From assembly GCA_040755155.1 (NCBI GenBank), contig JBFMBP010000136.1, positions 1 through 64,000 of the forward strand: 64,000 bases of DNA, in the 5' to 3' direction. How positions within the stretch are numbered: the first letter of the stretch is position 1; each line of letters opens with the position of its first letter. Of this stretch, positions 8,236-16,540 are shown in pieces. The translations under genes and the position numbers were made by a program. This DNA comes from Candidatus Omnitrophota bacterium (GTDB lineage: Bacteria > Hinthialibacterota > Hinthialibacteria > Hinthialibacterales > Hinthialibacteraceae). The notes beneath the pieces are model-generated. The model was not told the DNA's origin, made no database searches, and saw only the letters and a program-made list of their open reading frames with translations.

Positions 8236-9597
8236 TCAAAACCTTACCTTGATCCCCGCCCGCAAGAAATAAGCGTCGTCGTCATTCCCAGCGTAGATTT
8301 CTTCCGCCGCCTTGCCGGGGAAATAGACGCCGCCGCCTACGAAGGATCTGACGTTATCCGTAATTAAATAATCCGCCTGCGCGTCCAATTCCAATCCGCC
8401 ATCGTCTCTCTTTTTTCCGCTCCTTTGAATCGCCTCGTCGAGCAGGAAATAGTACAAATCCACGCTCAACGCCAAATCCTCGGCAGGCTTCACTCCGCCG
8501 TTGAGATTGAACACGTGCATATTCGTAAAAGGATTGATCCCGTCGAATGTTTTCATCAATCCCTCGGCGATGATTCCGTAGGTCTTGCCTTCGAAAGGCG
8601 AAGCGAAGCCGTTCATCGTCCCTTCGGCGCCATCCTGCTGCAAGAAGGTATAGATGAATCCCGCATTCGGCGATAACTTGCAAACGGGATGGTAATTCAA
8701 ACCCGCCTGCGCTCCCAGCGCGTCAGCGTCCTGCTTCCAGGCCAATTGGGCGTTGTCCGCATGATTCAGTTGATAGGCGAGTTCGATTTTATAAGCGAGC
8801 GAATCCGCGGCATCCCCGGCGGCGCGTCCGCCAACGATATATTTCTCGCCGCCCATGCCCGTTACCGCCTGCGGCGCGTTTTCGCCGTTGAACGTGAAAT
8901 ATAAATCCAATTGGTGATTCTCGATCCCGAAATAGGAAGCGTAGAAACCGGCAAGTTCCGTATTGACTCCGATGCCTTTCGGCTGCCATACATTCTCCAC
9001 GCTGCGGGCGTAGAAAGCGTCGATCTGGGTAAACTCCGATTCATGCCGGATCACGACGGCGTCGAAGGGATCGATTTCGTAACTGCCCAGCTGCGTAATG
9101 AGCAATGGATCATTGGATAAAGAATCGGCGATAATAAATCCCGGCCCCCACCATTGGTTGTAATCGTTCGCCGCTAGATTGTCGCCGTAATTGAGAAACT
9201 GCCGCCCGGCGATAAACGAAAAGCCTCCTCCGGCGATATTCTTGATCTGAAAAAACGCTTCTTCCAAATAGGCTTCCACGCCGTCCGCCTCCACGCCGCG
9301 CAATCCATGACTTGCCGAAGTTGGATCAATGACGACCCTTTCCAATTCGCGGTCGATTTCGCCGGAAGCGCGCAGCAGAATGTTGTAATCAAGTTCCACC
9401 TGCAAATAGAGATGGGCTTCCGCTCGGAGTAAATTATTGACATCGCCGCCGCCGTTGCTCAAATCCCAAAGATTTTCGCTGTGAAAATACTCGCCCAAAA
9501 TATCTCCGCCAAAACATAGCGAATCGTTGAACTTTATCCCGGCGGAAGAATAACTCCCTGCTAATAATATAGAAAAAGCCAACATCGCTTTATTCAT
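8236..9597 (-). CDS. outer-membrane beta-barrel protein (alginate-export/porin-like)
   Basis: A 453-residue secreted protein from the start MNKAMLAFSILLAGSYSSA, which is a clear signal peptide preceded by AGAGGG at suitable spacing; a longer in-frame start at 9657 adds a non-signal extension and was rejected. The mature protein alternates polar and hydrophobic residues, has AGRQFLNYGDN and similar strand patterns, and ends in AGIKVRF, a terminal phenylalanine typical of barrels inserted by BamA. It resembles the alginate-export family of porin-like proteins. The likely role is passage of an anionic or carbohydrate solute; the substrate is unknown. No transporter gene is adjacent. Confidence 0.7.
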   Translation of the reverse strand: MNKAMLAFSILLAGSYSSAGIKFNDSLCFGGDILGEYFHSENLWDLSNGGGDVNNLLRAEAHLYLQVELDYNILLRASGEIDRELERVVIDPTSASHGLRGVEADGVEAYLEEAFFQIKNIAGGGFSFIAGRQFLNYGDNLAANDYNQWWGPGFIIADSLSNDPLLITQLGSYEIDPFDAVVIRHESEFTQIDAFYARSVENVWQPKGIGVNTELAGFYASYFGIENHQLDLYFTFNGENAPQAVTGMGGEKYIVGGRAAGDAADSLAYKIELAYQLNHADNAQLAWKQDADALGAQAGLNYHPVCKLSPNAGFIYTFLQQDGAEGTMNGFASPFEGKTYGIIAEGLMKTFDGINPFTNMHVFNLNGGVKPAEDLALSVDLYYFLLDEAIQRSGKKRDDGGLELDAQADYLITDNVRSFVGGGVYFPGKAAEEIYAGNDDDAYFLRAGIKVRF

Positions 9598-10328
9598 TGA
9601 TTTAATCCCTCTTTTGGGTTTGAAACATTTTAGGTTATTTATGGGTGAGAAAAACATGCTCTTGTCATTCCGTATTCTATAATCAACATTAAATTAATAA
9701 TAATAAGATTATAAATATCAATATATTAAGAATATTATTCCTTTTAATATGTTTTTCTCAATTATCTAAATTCGATCTTATGAGGTTCAATTTAATTATT
9801 CAAGAATGACTGTGGCATTACAACCAAACTTGAGGTAAAATAACCACACTTAATTGCTTAAATAATCGTAGACAACGCTAGTAGTCTGTTTCAATTGATT
9901 TTAATAGTTGCTTTCTTAAGAAAGCGCCCTCACCCTTACCCTCTCCCAGAGGGCGAGGGAACAATTTCAAAAGAAACAAAACATTAGGTTCGCTTTGAAA
10001 TTGCCTACGCAACGATATTCATTTACCGGAAACGCCTCCCACCCGTTTTAGAGAGGATGGATTAAAGATGCGACAAACGCCGATATTGGACAATAAATCC
10101 TTTGATGCTTTCCCCCTGCTTTCGCTTGTCTTTCATTTTTATATACGGGATTATAGTGGAGGATAAGCTTCGTCCTATATCTTGCGATTAGGGAAATCGA
10201 AGCGTTGCGCCTCGCGTTCTCCGGCGTTCAGTCGAACAGCTGGAATTGCGCGGCTTGTGAAACGGCTCATGAGGTGAAAACAATCCATGTACTTTTTTCT
10301 ATATTATTTTAAAAGGAAGGGCATCACA
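9598..10328. other. long intergenic region with one REP-like repeat
   Basis: About 730 nt without a credible gene between divergent barrel and UbiA genes. The part next to the barrel gene (about 9660-9890) is strongly AT-rich and may hold its promoter. The rest holds the repeat at 9926-9961 and unremarkable sequence. No RNA gene or riboswitch was recognised. Confidence 0.6.
9926..9961. repeat. CCCTCACCC...GGGCGAGGG repeat
   Basis: GCCCTCACCC-TTACCC-TCTCCCAGAGGGCGAGGGAA, an imperfect palindrome of a type widespread in bacterial genomes. A near-identical copy in reverse orientation is at 45957-45992, and a third, more diverged, at 46014-46049. Confidence 0.7.
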
Positions 10329-11249
10329 ATGAACGTCAGTGCAACCAATGGAAAACAAAACGCCGCTTTCTTCGACTATTGGGAATTATGCCGTCCCTTT
10401 ACCTTGCTGGCGCCGTTTATCGGCTTCGTTTCTTTCGCTCTGGTCGCTTGGAGCCGGCAAACCGATTCCCTTTTCCTCTATATTGCTCCTACGCTTCTTG
10501 GAGCGTTATCCGCGGCGCTTCTCAACGCCGCCTCCAACATAATCAATCAATATTTCGATCTGGAAATCGACCGGATCAACAAACCTTACCGGCCGCTCCC
10601 ATCCAGCAAGATTTCCATCTTCAACGCCTGGGTTTTCTGCATCATTCTCTATATCTGTTCCTTCTCCACCGCCTACTTGGTTGGACGGCAGTTCTTTGTA
10701 ATCGTTCTGTTCACCGCCTTCGTCACCTACGCCTATTCCGGCCCCCCTTTCCGAACCAAACGTTCCTGGTGGCTGGCTAACGTTACCATCGCCATCCCGC
10801 GCGGCTGCTTGTTGGTCGTCGCCGGTTGGACCGCCGTGCGCGACTTGCGGGAATGGGAACCGTGGCTGTTAGGAAGCATTTTTGGCCTATACATCCTTGG
10901 CGCCGCTACGACAAAGGACTTCGCCGATATCGAAGGCGACCGCGCCGGCGGCTGTTTTACCATGCCCATACGCTTCGGCGTCGAACGCAGCGCCAAGATC
11001 ATTTCGCCTTTCTTCGTTATACCCTTCGTCCTCATGTTTTTGGGTGCGGCGTTCCAGATTCTGCATGGCCATCAAACGATTCTGATGCTTCTGGCTTCGA
11101 TCCTAACCCTATGGGGAATCTACGTGGCTTATCTTATTCTGCGAAGGCCAGCCGAATTGGCTACGGAAGCGAATCATGTCTCCTGGAAACATATGTATTT
11201 AATCATGCTAGTTGGACAAATCGGCGTCGCAGCGGCCTATCTGGCGTAA
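10329..11249 (+). CDS. UbiA-family prenyltransferase
   Basis: A 306-residue membrane prenyltransferase from the start MNVSATNGKQ, preceded by AAAAGGAAGGG. Both Asp-rich motifs of the family are present: NQYFDLEIDRINKPYRP (NxxxDxxxD, about residue 75) and DFADIEGDRAGG (about residue 195). About eight or nine hydrophobic helices surround them. UbiA enzymes transfer a polyprenyl chain from its diphosphate to an acceptor such as a quinone precursor, haem, a chlorophyll precursor or an archaeal-type glycerolipid. The second motif followed by CFTMPIRFG resembles the chlorophyll-synthase/digeranylgeranylglyceryl branch, but the acceptor cannot be decided. No quinone or haem genes are adjacent. Confidence 0.85.
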   Translation: MNVSATNGKQNAAFFDYWELCRPFTLLAPFIGFVSFALVAWSRQTDSLFLYIAPTLLGALSAALLNAASNIINQYFDLEIDRINKPYRPLPSSKISIFNAWVFCIILYICSFSTAYLVGRQFFVIVLFTAFVTYAYSGPPFRTKRSWWLANVTIAIPRGCLLVVAGWTAVRDLREWEPWLLGSIFGLYILGAATTKDFADIEGDRAGGCFTMPIRFGVERSAKIISPFFVIPFVLMFLGAAFQILHGHQTILMLLASILTLWGIYVAYLILRRPAELATEANHVSWKHMYLIMLVGQIGVAAAYLA

Positions 11250-11392
11250 TCGGCAAATGCCCTAGGGTGAAGGATAGAGATTGGATAAAATTTAATTTCG
11301 AGAAGACTCGATTCGCACAGATTCATTTTGTTTCCTCTCATGGATGCGCCATTGTTCTTATATACCCAACGAATGAATTCGAGAAGAAAAAC

Positions 11393-12154
11393 ATGCTGGA
11401 TATTTCTCATATCCTGAAAAATTGGGAGTATTCCTCCGAAGATATCACGGTTCGCCTCATCGAAGGCGCCGATAAGCGTTTGAAAGTACAAATGCGCCTC
11501 GATCTCGGCTTGCTGCAAATGGAATATACCGGACGTCCTGACGGCAAACAGCCTTATGGCTTCGAGTCTTTGCTGGAGTATTTCCAACATCAACAAGAAG
11601 AACACGCCCGCGCCTCGGGAAAAGGCGACTTTTTTCTCGATCCCGACGATTGCGAAGCCCTCCGGCGCGAATCGCTGCAATACTACTATCGCTACCTTAG
11701 TCTCTTTCACTTGCAGGAATACGAAGCGGTGGAAAGGGACACCGCCCGCAATCTGCGTCTTTTCGACTTCCTCAAGAAATACGCCGAACGCCAAGAGGAT
11801 AAATTATCCCTCGAACAATACCGTCCCTACGTACACATGATGAACGCCCGCTCCGCCGCGCAACGCCTCCTGGAATTGAATCGCTGCGAAGAAGCCGTTC
11901 GGCGAATCGAAGATTCCATCGAAAAAATCCGCGAATTTTTCCGGGAGTTGGGACGGATCGACCTGGCCGATAAATGTGGAGAAGTGCTTTTTCTGAAAAA
12001 GTTTGCTCAGGATATCCATGCCAATTGGAAATCCGATCCCGTCGGCGAATTGCGAAAAAAGATGAAAGACGCCGTCGAACGAGAAGATTACGAAACCGCC
12101 GCCATTATCCGCGACGAAATCAAAAAACTCTTAAGAAATCATATTAAAACGTAG
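11393..12154 (+). CDS. UVR-motif protein of unknown function
   Basis: A 253-residue soluble protein; the open frame continues upstream into the UbiA gene, but ATG 11393 is the first start outside it. The last 35 residues (PVGELRKKMKDAVEREDYET ... IRDEIKKL) are a UVR (UvrB/UvrC) motif, a helical hairpin that binds partner proteins in UvrB, UvrC, ClpC-associated McsA and others. The middle (about residues 60-200) is rich in charged helices and may be TPR-like. The front (about 1-55) looks like a small beta domain. No cysteine motif of McsA is present and no protease or kinase lies nearby, so the role is open. Confidence 0.7.
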   Translation: MLDISHILKNWEYSSEDITVRLIEGADKRLKVQMRLDLGLLQMEYTGRPDGKQPYGFESLLEYFQHQQEEHARASGKGDFFLDPDDCEALRRESLQYYYRYLSLFHLQEYEAVERDTARNLRLFDFLKKYAERQEDKLSLEQYRPYVHMMNARSAAQRLLELNRCEEAVRRIEDSIEKIREFFRELGRIDLADKCGEVLFLKKFAQDIHANWKSDPVGELRKKMKDAVEREDYETAAIIRDEIKKLLRNHIKT

Positions 12155-12186
12155 GATAGGCTGCATCGTTTAACTCTTCAAATGAA

Positions 12187-12669
12187 TCATATCTCTTCTT
12201 TTTGTTGCGCTTGTTCCCATTCTTGAAGGTTAATGGGAGGTTTTTCATGGCCTCGATGACAGGTGAAGCATGTAACCTCTTCCCGGATATTACGGCTGCC
12301 GTCAGGGAACAATTTCTTATTGATCGATTGCAACCGTTCGTTGATCGAAGCCACCATCCGCATCATTTCGCGCGCCGTTTCTTTATTCAGCGTTTTTTCA
12401 TCCCGCGCAAAATCGGTTAAAACATGGCAAGATTTGCAAGTGGTTCCCAGCCATTCCTTCAGGTTTTTCATATAGGCCAATAAATCGGCTTTCGTTGTAA
12501 TCTTCGTCAATATCTTGATATTTCTCCCAACGTCGGAACTCGCTGTATCCTCATTGGCCGCCGCTGTTGTCCCTTGCGGCTCGCTTAAGGCGCCGCCGCT
12601 AGCCCATAACGCCAAACAAAAAACCGCTAAACCGCTAATCGCTCCATAGAGAATCTTATTTCGCATCAT
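12187..12669 (-). CDS. dihaem c-type cytochrome, reaction-centre cytochrome-like
   Basis: A 160-residue exported cytochrome c. A signal peptide or anchor (about residues 8-28) is followed by two haem-binding motifs, CKSCH (about residue 78) and CFTCH (about residue 135), with RGHEKP after the second. The spacing and the helix between them match the photosynthetic reaction centre cytochrome c subunit family, whose short members also occur in non-phototrophs. It probably carries electrons in the periplasm. Two consecutive ATG codons (12669, 12666) make the exact start ambiguous. It converges with the UVR-motif gene. No photosynthesis or cytochrome biogenesis genes are in the window. Confidence 0.82.
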   Translation of the reverse strand: MMRNKILYGAISGLAVFCLALWASGGALSEPQGTTAAANEDTASSDVGRNIKILTKITTKADLLAYMKNLKEWLGTTCKSCHVLTDFARDEKTLNKETAREMMRMVASINERLQSINKKLFPDGSRNIREEVTCFTCHRGHEKPPINLQEWEQAQQKEEI

Positions 12670-12722
12670 TTCGCCTCGCCTATTGTCTGTCTTGCGCTAT
12701 ATGTTTCCTTTTACTCTATCAG

Positions 12723-12745
12723 GAGCGCCATAATCTATTCAATAG
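12723..12745 (-). promoter_or_regulatory. bipartite motif CTATTGAATA-N2-TTATGGCGCTC
   Basis: Second occurrence of the element described at 7992-8017: minus-strand CTATTGAATA, 2 nt, TTATGGCGCTC, 53 nt upstream of the cytochrome c start. Confidence 0.4.
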
Positions 12746-12926
12746 CCGATCTTTCATTTATCGCTCATTTCATTCAAGCCTATCCAAGCCCCTCATCTTG
12801 CCGCAATGAAGTGCTAAAATGCCCTTAATAGCCGAAAACGAATAAAATCTATTCCTTACAACGTATTCGGCGATGCGGCGCAGGAATAGAGCCATCGCCT
12901 TCCGTTGCGTCCAAGGAGCAATATTT

Positions 12927-14228
12927 ATGATTACTCTTTACCGATGGGAGGATACTCCCAACGATGTCAAAAATAAAATCCTGGCTCGATCCAACCAGGA
13001 TATCGACGCTTTTCTTCCCCAAGCCCAAAAGATCATCGACCGCATCAAGAGTGAAGGCGACAAGGCCATCATCGCTCTCACTAAGGAATTCGACGGCGCC
13101 GACCTCACTTCCTTGGGATTACAGGCGGCGCCGGAAGAATTCGAAGCGGCGAAGAAGAACCTCGATCCCGCTGTGAAAGAAGCTATCGATATTTCCTATA
13201 AAAATATCAAAACATTTCATGAACGCCAATTGCCGGAAGAAATCTGGCTGACGGAAATTGCGCCGGGCCTCATGGGCGGCGAGAAAATCACTCCCATCGA
13301 AAGCTGCGTCCTCTACGTCCCGCGCGGCACGGCGGCTTATCCCTCCGTACTGCTCATGCTCGGCATCCCCGCCAAAGCCGCCGGAGTACGGCGCATCGCC
13401 GTCGCAACGCCGCCCCAGCCGGACGGGCGCATTGACGACGCCTCGCTCTACGCCGCCAGTTTGATAGGTCTCGACGAAGTGTATCGCTTCGGCGGCGTTC
13501 AGGCTGTCGCCGCTTTCGCCTTGGGAACGGAATCGATCAAACCCGTACTCAAAATCATCGGCCCTAGCAACATTTACGCCACGGCGGCTAAGAAAATACT
13601 GTACGGAACCATCGATGTGGGAACGCCTGCCGGACCCAGCGAATCCATCATCCTTGCCGACGAATCCGCCGATCCCGAACTGGCCGCGACCGACTTGCTT
13701 ATCGAAGCGGAACACGGCCCCTATTCCGCGGCGCTGCTAGCGACGCCGTCCGAAAATCTCGCCCGCAAAGTTCAGAAATTGATCCCGGCAAAAGTGAAGG
13801 CTCTGCCTCCCAAACAGCAGGAATATATAACTACCGTCTTTCGCAATTATGGCGGCATTGTTCTTACATCCTCGTTAGACGAAGCCGTAGCCTTCGTTAA
13901 CGATTACGCCCCGGAACATCTGGAGGTATTGACGAAAGATCCTTTGAGCCTTTTGCCGCAATTAAAAAATGCGGGAGAAATCATGCTAGGACCGTTCACG
14001 CCGATTTCCTTGTGCAATTATTCGCTGGGCGTCAACGCTATTCTCCCTACCGGCGGACGGGCGAAAACCGCTTCCGTCGTAACGGTATTCGATTTCATGA
14101 AAAGAACGTCGATCAGTTACGCCACACGGGAAGGATACGATTCTCTACGCCATCGCGTCGCCGCCTTCGCCGATTTCGAGGGCTTTCCCGCCCATGCGGC
14201 CGCCGTAAGAAAAGAAAGGAAGAGTTGA
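12927..14228 (+). CDS. hisD: histidinol dehydrogenase
   Basis: HisD performs the last two steps of histidine synthesis, oxidising L-histidinol to histidine with two NAD+. From MITLYRWED, preceded by AAGGAG, the protein has 433 residues, the usual length; the 18-residue upstream extension was rejected. Family blocks are clear: YVPRGTAAYPS, GVQAVAAFALGT, IIGPSNIYATAAKK, GTPAGPSESIILAD, EAEHGPYSAALLAT and APEHLEVL. The HisB-like gene follows after 2 nt, consistent with an operon, but the other his genes are not in the window. Confidence 0.96.
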   Translation: MITLYRWEDTPNDVKNKILARSNQDIDAFLPQAQKIIDRIKSEGDKAIIALTKEFDGADLTSLGLQAAPEEFEAAKKNLDPAVKEAIDISYKNIKTFHERQLPEEIWLTEIAPGLMGGEKITPIESCVLYVPRGTAAYPSVLLMLGIPAKAAGVRRIAVATPPQPDGRIDDASLYAASLIGLDEVYRFGGVQAVAAFALGTESIKPVLKIIGPSNIYATAAKKILYGTIDVGTPAGPSESIILADESADPELAATDLLIEAEHGPYSAALLATPSENLARKVQKLIPAKVKALPPKQQEYITTVFRNYGGIVLTSSLDEAVAFVNDYAPEHLEVLTKDPLSLLPQLKNAGEIMLGPFTPISLCNYSLGVNAILPTGGRAKTASVVTVFDFMKRTSISYATREGYDSLRHRVAAFADFEGFPAHAAAVRKERKS

Positions 14229-14230
14229 CT

Positions 14231-14866
14231 ATGTTCGCATTCGATCCCATCGCCGTCGAACGAAAAACCAGGGAATCCGTCATCAAAACTACGATTCAGG
14301 GCGGACCACTCAATCCCGATTTAAAAAAGAACATCAACACGTCGATTCACTTTCTCAGCCACATGATCGAACAATGGGCCTGGCGCTCCTGCTTGAACTT
14401 GTCGGTAGATGTAAAGCTCCACGAATTCGTCCTGCAGCACGTCATCGCCGAAGATTCGGGACAATGCTTCGGCGAAGCTTTGTTGCCCGTAGTCACTCAG
14501 ATGATGAAAGAGCAAGGAATCAACGGCTCCGGCGTTGCGGATGGTTTTATCGACGAAGCGGCGGCGCGCGTTAGAATCTCCTTCGAATTCCGCGCCGGAC
14601 TGTATGTCAATAAGGGTTCCGTAAAAGTTCCCGAACGGGTGGAAGATATGCTCTGCGCCGATTTATGGAATTTCCTCGGCGGACTCGCTCAAGGCGCAAG
14701 GGCGACGATTCAAGTCAATCTCCTGGCGGCGGACGACCCGCACCACCTATGGGAAAGCGTATTCCGCGCCCTGGGTGAAGCCACGCGCAACGCGCTCTCG
14801 CCCTGCCCTTGGCGAAAAGGCCAAGGCATCGGCGTTGCTGGTTTTATCGATGTAAAAAGAGTTTAA
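14231..14866 (+). CDS. divergent HisB-like (imidazoleglycerol-phosphate dehydratase family) protein
   Basis: A 211-residue protein that aligns along its length with imidazoleglycerol-phosphate dehydratase. FLSHMIEQ matches the FLDHMLEQ block, DEAAARVRISFEF matches the DEAL-V block, and DPHHLWESVFRAL matches the second HHxxE metal motif. The first DDHHTxED motif is replaced by LQHVIAED, which loses one of the two histidines, and the later H of the VEHFF block is replaced within ADLWNF. Family enzymes use these residues to bind two Mn ions. It may be an altered dehydratase or a paralogue with another role. Position 2 nt behind hisD supports a link to histidine synthesis. Confidence 0.7.
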   Translation: MFAFDPIAVERKTRESVIKTTIQGGPLNPDLKKNINTSIHFLSHMIEQWAWRSCLNLSVDVKLHEFVLQHVIAEDSGQCFGEALLPVVTQMMKEQGINGSGVADGFIDEAAARVRISFEFRAGLYVNKGSVKVPERVEDMLCADLWNFLGGLAQGARATIQVNLLAADDPHHLWESVFRALGEATRNALSPCPWRKGQGIGVAGFIDVKRV

Positions 14867-14957
14867 GCGGGAATGAAGAAAAAGATGTATAATAACGACA
14901 AGATTTTACCTAAATTGCTTCCCGTGAAAAGCTAAACATAATCAAAAAGGAAAAACC

Positions 14958-15200
14958 ATGAAATTGGACCATATCACAAGCAATCCGGCGCGGATGAATG
15001 GGCAACCGTGCGTACGCAACCTCCGCTTGACGGTTCGTCGCGTAGTGGAGCTAGTGGCGTTGTATCCCAATCGCGAGGAACTGCGGCGCGAATACCTAGA
15101 GTTGGAAGAGGAAGATATTCAACAGTCTCTCGCCTATGCGGCGGCCTCATTAGAAGATCGCGTGATCGAATTGACCGATAGCCAATGGATTGCCGTTTAA
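14958..15200 (+). CDS. DUF433-family small protein (antitoxin-like)
   Basis: An 80-residue protein with the DUF433 pattern: DHITSNPARMNGQPCVRNLRLTVRRVVELVA, an acidic stretch and LEEEDIQQSLAYAAA. DUF433 proteins have a winged-helix-like fold and are usually paired with a DUF5615 PIN-like toxin directly downstream. No such partner follows here, so it is an orphan or has lost its toxin. AAAAAGGA precedes the ATG. Confidence 0.8.
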   Translation: MKLDHITSNPARMNGQPCVRNLRLTVRRVVELVALYPNREELRREYLELEEEDIQQSLAYAAASLEDRVIELTDSQWIAV

Positions 15201-15533
15201 CAACAATAGAGGGGCGCATGACTCATAGAGCTTTACTACCCGGAGTTTCTCCGATTATAATAAGTTTTAGGATGGTTTCTTAATTATTTGTTTTTATATT
15301 GTGTATTTTTTGTTATCGTATTTTATGGGGATTAGTTGCCGCTCGAATGGGATTTCCGATATTCCTTCGATTTTCAGTCTCATGATTATAACCAACAGTT
15401 ATACTATAAGCGGGAGCGTTATTTGTTCGATTCTTCCCTCTCGTTGACGAACCGAATCGTTTCGTCGAGGGGGAGAAAATATGTTTGTGGAAAAGAGATT
15501 TCATCAATAGTAACCTGGGGAGGATGCTAGAGT
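15201..15533. other. intergenic region, possible leader hairpin
   Basis: About 330 nt without a credible gene. An AT-rich patch (15270-15325) could hold a promoter. An imperfect hairpin (CTCTCG ... CGAGGGGGAG, about 15440-15477) lies shortly before the GNAT gene. Nothing was recognised as a known RNA or as a toxin partner for the DUF433 gene. Confidence 0.4.
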
Positions 15534-16133
15534 ATGTTCTCGGACTATCCTAAAAACGCTGTCCTTCGGGACAATCAAAAAGTCGTTATTCGACAAATGG
15601 TCAAGGAAGACGAAAAAGAATTGTACGAATTCTTCCGCGCCATCGGCCCCGAAGAAGCCCCCTATCTGAAAGAAGACGTAACCGATCCCAAAGTGATTCA
15701 TCGTTGGGCGGAAACGCTCGATTACGACCACGTCATCCCCATCCTCGCCGTATCCAACGGCAAGATCGTCGGCGACGCCACCCTTCACCGCAACAAATTC
15801 GGCTGGTCGCGCCATGTCGGCGAAATCCGCATCGTTACGCACCCATCTTTCCGCCGCAAAGGATTGGGTACGCTCCTCGCGAGGGAAATCTTCTTTCTGG
15901 CGTTGAAATTGAAACTGGACAAAGTCGTCGCTCAAATGTTGGAAGAACAGAAGTCGGCCGTCCAGGTCTTCACCCGTTTGGGATTCGCTGAGGAAGCCTT
16001 GCTGAAAGAGCAAGTCATCGACATCCGGGGCAACAAGCATAACCTTTTGATTATGTCCCAAAACATCGTCGATTTCTGGCGCCGCATTCAAGACATGTTC
16101 GAAGAATCCGCCAACATCCGATCGGGGATATAA
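15534..16133 (+). CDS. GNAT family N-acetyltransferase
   Basis: A 199-residue protein of the GNAT fold. IRIVTHPSFRRKGLGTLLAREIF holds the acetyl-CoA loop (R/Q-x-x-G-x-G/A), and QVFTRLGFAEEALLKEQVID is the late motif. The N-terminus VVIRQMVKEDEKELYEFF fits the first strand and helix. The substrate is unknown. It has a GGGGAGG ribosome-binding sequence and stands 68 nt before the korD gene, so it may or may not be part of that operon. Confidence 0.82.
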   Translation: MFSDYPKNAVLRDNQKVVIRQMVKEDEKELYEFFRAIGPEEAPYLKEDVTDPKVIHRWAETLDYDHVIPILAVSNGKIVGDATLHRNKFGWSRHVGEIRIVTHPSFRRKGLGTLLAREIFFLALKLKLDKVVAQMLEEQKSAVQVFTRLGFAEEALLKEQVIDIRGNKHNLLIMSQNIVDFWRRIQDMFEESANIRSGI

Positions 16134-16201
16134 AACAAAGCCGCTATTTTCACCGCATCAAGCGATAAGAAAGACGGTTATATAAATACGAGGTGCAAAC
16201 A

Positions 16202-16453
16202 ATGGTTATGGTGGACGCCAAAGAAGAAAAGAAAGCGCGTGGAACGGTTACGATCGATCAAGAACGTTGTAAAGGTTGCGGCTTTTGCATAGAATTTTGT
16301 CCTACTCATGTCCTCCAATTCTCGCCGGAATTCAACAGTCACGGCTACCATTATCCCGTCCTTCTGGAAGAAAACGGCTGTTCGGGCTGCGATCAATGCG
16401 GCGCTTTCTGTCCCGATTTCGCCATTTTCGGAACCCGCTTGAACAAGAAATAG
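16202..16453 (+). CDS. korD: 2-oxoacid:ferredoxin oxidoreductase delta subunit (2x4Fe-4S ferredoxin)
   Basis: An 83-residue ferredoxin with two full CxxCxxCxxxCP motifs, CKGCGFCIEFCP and CSGCDQCGAFCP, each able to bind a 4Fe-4S cluster. It is the electron-transfer subunit of the oxidoreductase encoded by the next three genes. The start ATG at 16202 has GAGGTG upstream; an in-frame GTG three codons earlier lies inside that ribosome-binding sequence and is unlikely. Confidence 0.88.
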   Translation: MVMVDAKEEKKARGTVTIDQERCKGCGFCIEFCPTHVLQFSPEFNSHGYHYPVLLEENGCSGCDQCGAFCPDFAIFGTRLNKK

Positions 16454-16540
16454 GACCGCAAACGGTGTACGGCTTCCCATTCAATTGTCGTTGGAAATCC
16501 GTTCCCGTTAAGAAAGAGAAAAGGTGATAAACAAATAACA

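Noticed and set aside
10826-11392. upstream extension of the UVR-motif gene into the UbiA gene
   Set aside because: It would overlap UbiA by over 400 nt with Arg-rich shadow sequence; ATG 11393 is a better start.
14012-14230. upstream extension of the HisB-like gene into hisD
   Set aside because: IGPD homology begins at MFAFDPIAVE; the extension is a shadow of hisD.
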